Below are positions 32,681 through 42,089 of a stretch of DNA of 64,000 bases, piece by piece (positions within the stretch are counted from its first letter, which is position 1; every line of letters starts with the position of its first letter). The translations under genes and the position numbers were made by a program. The DNA is from Plotosus lineatus (lineage: Eukaryota > Chordata > Actinopteri > Siluriformes > Plotosidae): positions 82,304,050 through 82,368,049 of the forward strand of contig CM045729.1 in the NCBI GenBank assembly GCA_024760905.1. The letters are read 5' to 3'. A model generated the notes under the pieces. It saw only the letters and a list, made by a program, of their open reading frames with translations, made no database searches and was not told where the DNA came from.

Positions 32681-35600
32681 TTAGACTACCTCACCCCCTT
32701 TTGCCACCCAGGGATTATTCTGCCCTGCGTTGTTGGTGGTCTTTTTCTTCGTCACCGGCCGGTGATGAGGTTGCTGCTTCACACAGGTCCCTGTGTGTGT
32801 TGACGAGTGATCTGGAGGGAGCTTCTGCCGCTGCGCACTGGCTCCAGTGATACCAGGTGTCGCCCTTGCTGTCCAGCCGACAGCGTGCGAGGTGCGCTCT
32901 TTGATCTTATAGGGTCCCGTCCACCTTGGCTCCGTCCACTTTCGCTGAGGACTTTCAGGAGGACCCACTCTGTGTCTGGAAGGCGCCCGGTAGATGCCTG
33001 ATACTGCTCCCCACTTGATCTGAAAAGGCTGCAACGAGACTTTGCAATTCACGATAATATTGTTTATGTGTTAGGTTTTGTGCATCAGTGTCCAGTGCTG
33101 TGTGTGGTCCAGGAAATGGTCTACCGGTCTGTAGTTCGTGTGGAGTCAAGTGTGTGTTTTGGTTTACGGAACTTCGGATAGATAGTAAAGCTAATGGTAA
33201 GGCATCCAGCCATGTCATTTTGGTCTGTGCACAGATCTTAGCCAATTTGTCCTTAATAGTTCTATTCATTCTCTCGACCTTACCTTGTGACTGTGGGTGG
33301 TATACGGAGCCAAATTTGTGGGTCAGTCCCAACATGATTTCCACCTGTTGGAGGTCTTTATTTTTAAAATGAGTCCCGTTGTCTGATCTTACCCTTTCAG
33401 GAAACCCATGTCGAGGGATGTAGTGGTTAACCAGACATTTAACCACGGAGGCACTGTCCTCCTTTCTGGTGGGCCATGCTTGGGCCACCCGAGTAACTAT
33501 CCACACAAACCAGTAAATATCGATACCCCTTAACCATGATGTTCATGTCGGTATAATCAAGAATTATCTCTTTCCCTGGCTTCGTGAGCAATGGAAAACG
33601 TCCCCGCGGCGGTTTCACCGTTGGTCTGGGGTTATATTGAGTGCACACTTCACATGTTTCTACAAAATGTTTAATCATATCCTTCAAAAATGGATGCCAC
33701 CAATTATCCAAATTCTTCATCATCTGCACTGTCCCCACATGCCCCACACCATGCGCCTCTTTGAATGTACTTGTTCTAAGACCTGGTGGCAGAATCACCC
33801 TGCCATCCGGTCCTCTCCAAAGACCCTCCGTGCACGTACACCCCCTTGCCTTCCAGAGTGTTTTCTCTTGTGGTGACGCGAGATCTTGTTCATGTATCAA
33901 TATTTGTGTGTGTCTGTCTCTTACCGCCTCTTGTTCCGCTTGTATTGTGTACATAGTGGGTGTGTAGCCTGCGGCCTGTTTTGCAGCTGCGTCTGCTGCG
34001 TCATTACCCGCCTTAGTGAGTGAATATGTTTTCTCATGTCCCTTGCACTTGATTACTGCCACTTTGCTGGGAAGCAGCAAACTATCCGCGAGGTGCTTCA
34101 TATCTTCCTCGTGTTTAATCGGTTTGTTTGACGCGGTTAGGAAGCCGGCTCTAAGCCATTGTCCTAGTTCAATGTGTACTGCATTTGCGGCGTATGCTGA
34201 GTCGGTAAAAACATTAACTTCCTGTCCTTTACCTAATCGGAGCGCTGCTACCACTCCTAATATTTCCGCTCTCTGAGCTGACTGTCGCCCTTCCAGTCTC
34301 TTAGCTTCCACTGTTACCATCCCCTGTGGTGTCTGTTCTACTACCGCGTACGCTGCTATGAGTCCATGTTTATCATGTCTGTAACAGCAACCATCCGTAT
34401 ATAAGTTCCTGGAGTCCGGTATGGGGTCTGAGTACAGTCCTTCCCTGACCGTGGTCATCTGAGTCACTTTCTCTGCGCATTCATGCGGCTTTCCTAACCC
34501 CATCTTGTCCGCCATGTTGACTCCCTCGTGTGTAAAGTGTAAATTCGGAGCTTCTAGAACCCTGCATATTCTCATTTGTCTGAGTGGTGTTAGTGTGAAA
34601 GTCTGCGAGTTCACGTACGCCACAACACTATGTGTAGTTAGCACATGTAGGGGGTGGTTCATGACGATGTGTGCCGTTTTTTGAATGAGTTTTGTGACTC
34701 CGGCCGCGTGCTGTGTGCAAATTGGGTGTCTTTTCTCAGTGTTATCCAGCATGACGCTAAGGTACATTAATACTCGTCTATCTCCCCCTTTTTTCTGGAA
34801 CAGCACCCCATTTACGCATGTGGCTGTTCCAGAAACATCAAGATAAAAGGGTTGTGCATAATCTGGAATAGCCAAATCAGCCGCTGAGGCCAACTCTTGT
34901 TTGAGAAGAATGAACGATTCCTCTGCATCTACTGTCCAATTGAGCGTGGCTGAGAGGTTACGCATGCCTTGTTCCTTCACTAAGTCCCGTAATGGAAAGG
35001 TTAGACCTGTATAGTTAGGGACGTAATGACGGCTGTACCCTGTGAGGCCTAGAAAAGATAGCATGTCCTTAACTAGCCGTGGTTTGGGGTGATGTAAAAT
35101 GGTCGATTTATGTTGTGATGTGAGGCCTGACCCCTTCTGAGAGATTTGGCGCCCTAAAAAGGAGACTTGCTGACGACAAATCTGTAATTTGTGTTTACTG
35201 ACCTTAAACCCCGCCTGAGCTAGATGTTTGAGAGTTAGCAACGTCCCCTGCAGACAGAGGTCAACCGTGGGTGTCGCCAGCAGTAAATCATCAACATACT
35301 GAACCCGAGTGACCCTCTGGGAGAGTGCATGCTTCAAGGACGCGTTTCAAAACCTGATTGAAAATACCTGGTGACAGTGCGAACCCCTGCGGAAGTCGAG
35401 TGTATCGGAACTGAGTACCTCGGAAAGTGAAAGAGAAAATATCTCTGCAGTGTTCTGTCAGTGGAAGACAAAAGAAAGCATTAGCCAAATCTATGCAAGT
35501 AAACCAGCGATGTGCCGGGTCGAGACAGGTCAGAGCAACATATGGATTAGGCACCGGAACCGTGGCCGTTAAGAGGGCAGCGTTAATGGCCCTCAAATCG

Positions 35601-36820
35601 TGCGCCATACGATACTTTCCGTCCCCTTCTTCTCTACCGGGAGTATAGGTGTATTCCAATCAGAGGACGAGTGCTCCAGTACCCCCTTTTCTAGTAAACC
35701 TGCTACTATGTCCGCAATCCCTGCCTCGGCTAGTGGTTTATGTGGGTATTGTCTGATCCAAATTGGCTCTGTCGAGGTAAGTTCAAAAGTAACAGGTTCA
35801 CATTGTACTAGCCCGACGTCAGTAGGGCCTTGTGCCCACAATGTGTCTGGAAGTTCGTCCAATAGTGCCGCTGCCTCTGGATGGTCAGTTTTTTCCCTTC
35901 CATGATGCCTAGATATGTGTGCGTGTTCTAAAATGGCTGTATCTAAGGCGGTCATCTCAATGCAATACATATTTATGGTGGGGGAAAAAGTGACATGTCG
36001 CCATCGCGTGAGTGTCCAATCGGTGTGGGCTTTGGCCCTTTTAACGATAGTGCCCAATTCTTTAGCCTGATGCGCCGGATGCAACGCCAGTGAGACATGC
36101 GGTGCAGCCTCGTCTGACATTTCATACCAGGCCATTTGTTCGACTGTTAGATCTACCCCGCCGCCACCCCTCGGGAGCCACATAAATATTACGTGTAATT
36201 ATCTGCCATTCTGTCCCCTCAATTTGGGACGCAAAATCGTCCTCGTAACATTGGTTCGAGTGCCTGTCATAGAACAGAGTGACGTGTGGTGCATCGGGAG
36301 GCGAGACATAGGGATGGATCTGAGAGACCCAGGGTTTCCACTGGAGAAAGGTGGAGAGAACCCCCCGGTGTGCCTGGGTTTCTGGCTGTAGTACACCCCA
36401 GTAGATGTCGGCATGTGGTTCAGCAAGAGGCTGCATTAGGTACTGTCCTGTGACCGTATAGGGCGAGTGGCCGCATGACAACTTGGTGCCGTCTGGTAAT
36501 GAGACAGTCAGTCCATCTGGTTCGCACATGATGGTAGCTCCTAGGGAAACCAGCAGGTCCCTTCCTAGTAAGTTGGTTTGTGTGTTAGGGGAGTATACAT
36601 ACGAATGCAACAGTCTTTGGAGGCCTATACGAGTGTCCAAAGGTATAGTTGTAGGCAGCGTGGTTGGTACCCCAGAGAAACCCATTACAGTAATCGAGTG
36701 CTGTGTTAAACAATGTCTCTTTGGCATGGAGCAAATGGAGGACAAAGTGGCGCCGGTGTCCACCAAAAAAGTCATTGATCTGTTTTCTACTGTGACCGAC
36801 AGTACAGGCTCTGCCGTCAC
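32681..36820 (-). pseudogene. ERV-B pro-pol, four frame breaks
   Basis: Protease (36820-36122): FLVDTGATLS active site and NLLGRDLL. RT: 36183-35593, 35659-35291 (MAHDLRAIN, RYTRLPQGFALSPGIF) and 35337-33439 (QYVDDLLLA catalytic box, with FLGLTGYSRHYVPNY following). RNase H in the last frame: NLYTDGCCYRHD, AQRAEILGV and FTDSAYA. Integrase: zinc-binding CEVCTQYN, DYTDMNI, then (33506-32955) VRSDNGTHF and GKVERMNR for the DDE triad, ending near 32681. Each pair of neighbouring stretches overlaps in a different frame, with the change placed near G/C- or A-rich runs. Otherwise the order and motifs are complete. Confidence 0.92.
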
Positions 36821-36850
36821 CTGCTCGTCGGGGTATCTCTGTGGGGTGTG

Positions 36851-39074
36851 TCATTGTTGGTATTCGTAGCCTCCCCACATGGGAAGCTGAGTGGGTTGAC
36901 CAGCTGTCGGCGGGAGTTGTGGCATCGAACTTCCTGTTCCTCGGCCTCTCCCTCGTTGACCGTACTCCCCTCTTTGTATGCGGAACGGACAATCTCGGAC
37001 CCAGTGGTTTGGATCACCACACATATAGCAACCCCGGTTGCTCCCGTACCATCCCCCCCCAGGTACTCCCCCATAGCCTCTCCTCTGCATGCCCCTGCCT
37101 CTGCCTCTGTACTGCGGTTGGTGTGAAGGATATGTTGTATATTGAGGTGGCTGCTGTGGTGGAGAATATGTTGTATATTGAGGTGGCTGCTGCGGTTGGG
37201 GTGGCTCCCCAGTGGGGACGGGGTATGGTTCCAAAGCTTCAGCTGTCATTTGTTTATGTTGTTCACGAGGTTTCTGTTTTTTGTCATTCGCGTCTTGTCT
37301 AGCCTTATTTAATTGAAGTTTTAGGAGCTGTGACTGCAGCTCTTTTATTTCTGATTCATCACTTTGGTTCTTGTCCTGCGCCTGGGTCAGGTGGTGCACC
37401 AAATGTTTATCCCAGACATGGGAGTCTGCTCCAGCCATGTCCGGATTATTTATCATTAAATTTTTCACCGCCTCCGGCACCCCGTTAAGTACGGCCTGGC
37501 GGAACCATTCCATCTGTATGCCCTGATTGCCTGGGTGATAACCTGTCAATTTAGTCCACGTCTCCGCGGATCGGGTTATGTACTCTCTCGGGTTCTGATC
37601 GGGTTCCACTTCAGTTTTGGCATGACCGTGAGACCGGGGCAGTGGGAATTTAATCCTCATTGCCTGGCCTATCTCGGTGCTGTATGTGGTGAATGGTGTG
37701 CTGTCAGGAACTATTGTGGTGTTTGCATCTTCCTCGATGCCTCTAAAGTCGGTGGGGGCCATGCACCGTGCTCCTATGGCCCTGAAATCTCCAATCGCTA
37801 AAGTGTGTCCGGCTGTGAGTGTGTCCAATTTGGCCAGCCACATATTCCCTCCGTCTATTACAGGCGGCAGTTTGTCCACTATGGCTTGTACATCTCCCAC
37901 CCCAAAAGGTTTGTATTTCGGGGTCATGCCCGGCATGGTGGTCAAGGGAAATTGTGTAGCGTGTCCTGACCCTGTCAGGCATTTTTTCTGTCTGAGTCTC
38001 ACGGACCGTCATGTATCGACCTGTGTGTTAATAGTCCTTCCACCTCTCTGGCCAAATCCAATGAATAATTTGCTGTTCTAATTAATTCCTCCTCCAATAT
38101 GTCTGCATACTCTTCTAAATTGCCCTCCGGCTCATTCAACTCTGTCAGATCTTCGTGTTTATTTTCCCCTTCTACCTCTTTGTCGCTCTCCCATACCCCT
38201 CTTATCTTTAATGTTGCCTTCCCAGGGCATAAATCTTATGTTTGGGTCTGGGATTTGGCCCTCTAGTGGCATTCCCCGGGAATTCATCCCTGACGTCACT
38301 GTCTATCTCCCTCACGCCCATCCTTTCCTCATGCTGTTCTCCGTCACCTCCTCCCTGTCTCTTTATTTCAGCTCTAAGTTGGCCTTGGCCCGAATGGTTC
38401 AGGCTCGTTGTGTGATGTATCCATAACTGTTCCCCTTGCCGGTGGACGGGCGATGTGTGCACTTGATTGTGGATGGGTGTGTCTGCAGTTGGGGGTGGTG
38501 CGCTGGCGCCGCAAGTCTCGCCGTTCTCAGTTCAGAGGGACCCTGAGGTGATATATAGAGTGGGATATACACTGTTAACGCTGGGTGTTAAGGGTGCGTA
38601 TGGTGGGGGGCGCATAGGTTCAATGTCAGGTGCTGTTACCGGTCCGATGACATTCGTGGTGGTCTCCTTCAACTGGGAGTGGTGAAGATGCGTGACACTC
38701 TGCCAGCAGACCGCGAGATCCGTCCACCCCTGTTGGGCGCTCTCCATTTCCTCCACCTTCTTTTTCAGCATGGATCTAGATATTAAATTCGCCTTCTCTC
38801 CCTGCTCTCTTGCTTCTCTGGCTTTTTCTGAATATTCTTTAACCTTTTCCCATAACCAGGATCCTAAGTGGCCACTGTCCCCCAACTGTTTGTTTTTAGA
38901 TTTCACCAGCTCATGCAGCTTTCGTCTGGCTTCATCTACAACTTTATTTTTCTGTTTCAGTGTGCTCTTTAGCTCCACTGATTTCAAGGTGTTCTCAATC
39001 TGTGCATATAATGGCTTCAGGGGTTCATGACCTAGCCCCCGTTCATTTATTTCTTTATCAAATTCACCCTCCAT
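36851..39074 (-). pseudogene. ERV-B gag
   Basis: Starts MEGEFDKEINERGLG (39074; the same frame is open from 39110). The first part has PPPY (RPPPYAP) and meets an in-frame TGA at 38534-38532 where ERV-A has CGA. The frame resumes to 38208, then a frame change leads to the long 38002-36851 stretch with capsid (EIGQAMRIKFPLPR, EYITRSAETWTKLTGYHPG), a Gln/Pro/Tyr region with a duplicated QPPQYTTY, and one zinc knuckle CYMCGDPNHWVRDC near the C-terminus. It ends in TGA at 36853-36851, in frame with protease. Confidence 0.9.
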
Positions 39075-39557
39075 ATCTCTTAACTCCGAGGCCAGAGAGC
39101 GCGGGTACACCCGTTCACTCTCCCGGATCGGGACTGTTTAGACGCTCACAGCCAGTCAGTCCGTCAGCGCTAGGCTGAGCGAATGACCCAATTAACCACG
39201 GCAGGCGGCTTGTGTTGTCACCGTTAGGTTTCCACCGCACAGACAGATTATGTTAACACCGCTAGGTTTCCTCTGTCTGCTTCTCTGCCCAGCTAAGACA
39301 CTGTCAAACGTCAGCGTCCCTCTCGACACCTCTGAATTTTATTCTTCCCACTTCCCTCTTTCCCTAACACACAACACACGTTGCAACACAGTACTCACAT
39401 GAAATAGAAAACAATACAATTTACGTCACGCACGTTACAATACAATACATACATGTAATCGAAAACAATACAATTAACGTCACACACGTGGCCACACAAC
39501 ACATACATAAAACAGAAAACAATACAAATAATATCACACACTATTAATCTCTTCAAT

Positions 39558-39690
39558 GCTTCCAACACCTCAGCGTGTTGGGGGCCTTTCACCCAATTAA
39601 TGCTTCCAATACCTCAGCGTATTGGGGGCCTTTCACCCGCATAGACGCATGCTTTCAACGGCTAATCCGTTGAGGGCCTTTCACCCGACT
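39558..39690 (-). promoter_or_regulatory. ERV-B leader: three tandem stem-loops
   Basis: On the plus-strand numbering: type B variant CCAACAC/GTGTTGG (39562-39581), type B CCAATAC/GTATTGG (39606-39625) and type A TCAACGG/CCGTTGA (39655-39673), each joined to the GGGTGAAAGGCC string (seen here as GGCCTTTCACCC). Same elements as ERV-A 21529-21706. The two type B stems differ by a paired change that keeps base pairing. Confidence 0.75.
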
Positions 39691-40073
39691 ACGACGTACA
39701 GTTTTATATAGCACTGACGTGGTACTTTGGGGAGCCTTCAATCCCCCGGGACTCCAACCCAGCCTTTACCACGGCCCCTCGTCAGAGACCGGGAGGGTAC
39801 GCCACCAGCAAGCGGCGTCTATGTTCACTCTTAAATCTCTTTACCTTTTATTCCATTTCCTTTACCTTTAACCTTAAAATTAGGTTCTCATACAACTCTT
39901 TTATCCTTTTCCTTCAAACTTCCGGAGAGGACACAGTTTTTAGTTTAATCAATATGCAGAGTTCGATTTAAACAGGTTCTGCTTACCTTTAGTGATTGCC
40001 GGCCTGTGTCCTTCTCCTTGGTTCACGAGGAAAAGTTTGGGTCGAATTTCCTCAACTCACGTTCCTCTACCAC

Positions 40074-40091
40074 ATCCCGGACGAGCCCCCA
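40074..40091 (-). other. ERV-B primer binding site, proline tRNA
   Basis: Minus strand TGGGGGCTCGTCCGGGAT, an exact match to the proline-tRNA primer site of gammaretroviruses, four bases inside the 5' LTR. Confidence 0.95.
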
Positions 40092-40095
40092 AAAC

Positions 40096-40641
40096 TGTTA
40101 GGATCCGTTGAATGTGGAAGAAGACGACTGGAGACTGGTTTTGAGTTGAATATGAGAAGCTTTATTGCGTCGTTTGCAAAGGACGGAGACCCAACCAACA
40201 TGCCTAAAAGACACACTAATTAAGGTCTGAGGTCTCCCTCGCGTTCAGTTGCTTTTAAGGGCTGCAGACCAGGTTCCTCCTTCTGGAATTTATGATTGGG
40301 TCTTTGATGCGTTATTATCTCAACAAGATGCAATAAATCTGGGGTGACCCCAGGCCCCTCCCTACCCCCATAAACCTCCACCTCCTGACCTCAGAGTTAT
40401 TTACAACTCGAAACTATTTGGTCTGTTGAAGATTACCCTGACAGTGAAGGTCTCGGTGTGGCACAGGTACCCATCATGCACTTTTACAACAGACATACAG
40501 AATGGCCCCCCTTTAAGCATTCCATTTGATTATTCTCCACAAGCCTTTAAGTATAGCAAAACACAAAGAAATAAAGCACCATTATACAGTTATATAAAAC
40601 AGTGTGCTCCAGAGAACATGATTTTGTGATACACTTTTACA
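40096..40641 (-). repeat. ERV-B 5' LTR
   Basis: 546 bp copy paired with 29587-30132. The U5/R part closely matches ERV-A LTRs, while U3 differs. Confidence 0.96.
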
Positions 40642-41019
40642 TTCTTTAATTACAATACAATAGACATTTATTATACATAAAATAAGGTATATTTTTGTGT
40701 AGTTTTAAGGCTTATTTAGTAGAAAATTATGTTTTATGGGGACCTGGGAACGGATTATTCTCATTTTAATGGTTTCTTATGGGAAATAAATGTTCGGAAG
40801 ACGAACTTTTCGCCTTACACACACTTTCTGGGAACCAATTATGTTCGTGAGCAGAGGTATCACTGTATTTAAAACATATAACTATGACTACATTCGGGTG
40901 ATTTATATATGAGTACAGTGCAGAAAAGTTCAATCAAATGCTAACCAAGCTAACAGCACACATGATTCACTTGTGATATAATCACTTATAATGATTTTTA
41001 ATTTTGCAATACTGTATTA

Positions 41020-41210
41020 AACCTGCAAGGGAAATTATTGTCTCTCCATTTAACCCATCCAAAGCAGGTGCGCACACACACACACACACACTGGGGCTCC
41101 TGGAAGGCAGTTTGGTCTTAGGTGACTTGCTCAAGGGCATCTCAGCCATGAATGTGGAAGAAGGGAAGGTGTAGCTCACTCTCCACATTCCATCCATACT
41201 GCCACACATT
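41020..41210 (-). repeat. Degenerate fish repeat (GCTCAAGGGCA type)
   Basis: Contains a short (CA)n and TGACTTGCTCAAGGGCATCTC, AGCCATGAATG blocks common to a widespread fish interspersed repeat. Strand and ends are uncertain. Confidence 0.45.
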
Positions 41211-41211
41211 T

Positions 41212-41407
41212 TTACATGAAATTTACATTTACAATATTTGGCAGATGTTCTTATCCAGAGCGACTTCCAATTATCATTTTTATACAACTGAGCAATTGAG
41301 CATTAAGGGCCTTGCTCAAGGTCGCAACTGTGGTGACAGTGGGGATTGAACCACTGACCATTCAGATTAGAAACACATCACATTAACCACTAAGCCACCG
41401 CTGCCAT
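41212..41407 (-). repeat. tRNA-derived SINE, second family
   Basis: On the minus strand it has a GGCAGCGGTGGCTTAGTGGT A-box-type head and GGTTCAATCCCCAC B-box, then GGCCCTTAATGCTCAATTGC and AGTCGCTCTGGATAAGAAC, the usual fish SINE with the TTATCCAGAGCGACTT block. Different from the L2/RTE-tailed family elsewhere in the window. Confidence 0.8.
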
Positions 41408-41409
41408 CT

Positions 41410-42089
41410 TCTCCAACGTTTAGGCTGCAGCTGCCACTATACGTGTGTATTGGTAAATAAAATGGCTACATGCTATGTGGCAAAGTGGCATGAGCCACAG
41501 CTACGATCTGACTTAGTGTAGCCGACACTCAGAGCAGCCAAGAAGCTCACAACAAATCACAGTCTGTGATTTGCTTGGGATATAATTATTTATGAGTGTG
41601 TTCCTTATTAATCTCATCAACCATGTTCACTAACTGGTTATAAAATGGCGATTTCAGACATGTACTGAAATCCTCGCTCATCTCTAATTTGTTGGTTTCT
41701 TCTCCATGACTGGTAGACCCTGCATTCCAGACATTTCTTCAGCTGACAAACAGAATTTTGGCTGATATCAACATGTAAAATTCTCCAGAACTTGACTGAC
41801 TTGCATATTGTTTCAATACAGGAGGACAAGTGCTTGTCGTACTTGGCCCAGAGAGTGTACTACATAGCACATGACACAGACAGTGGTGACTATTAGCCAT
41901 TAACTGCTTTCATAACAATTCATCTACGATAGCTGGAAGATAAATAAATAAATCATTTACTTTGAAAAACCTTAAAGTTTGCCTTAAATTAGATCTGATA
42001 GTTCATAATGGTCCTGTGTTGGGTTTGTTCTTTTTTCTTTTTGGTGAATTATACTTTTACAAAGCTTCATTAGCTTCATCTTACATCTG
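41410..42089. other. Nothing recognised
   Basis: Intergenic-type sequence with no supported feature. Confidence 0.45.

Larger units (their letters stand above)
29587..40641 (-). mobile_element. ERV-B: near-complete gammaretrovirus-like provirus
   Basis: 11055 bp from LTR to LTR with a 4-bp duplication TTCT on both sides (29583-29586 and 40642-40645). On the minus strand: 5' LTR (40641-40096), a perfect 18-base proline-tRNA primer site, leader stem-loops, gag, pro-pol, env, purine tract, 3' LTR (30132-29587). LTRs differ only in one 4-base block. Proline primer, 4-bp duplication, gag and pro in one frame across a stop, and a CX6CC transmembrane protein all suit gammaretrovirus-like fish elements. 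Coding regions have scattered stops and single-step frame changes, so it is not coding-competent as given. Confidence 0.95.
29001..40865 (+). mobile_element. Tigger/pogo-like DNA element split by ERV-B
   Basis: Left end at 29001 (CAGTAAAACCTCCGCTGACG) and right end at 40865 (inverse reads CAGTGATACCTCTGCTCACG) are inverted repeats of the Tigger type, with TA on each outer side (28999-29000, 40866-40867). At 29262-29432 it encodes MGPKKT...EIIEKHERGVRLCD then ILKNKEAIKG, the N-terminal helix-turn-helix start of a Tigger transposase. No DDE domain remains. Without the 11-kb provirus the element is about 0.8 kb, so it is a non-autonomous deletion derivative. Confidence 0.87.
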
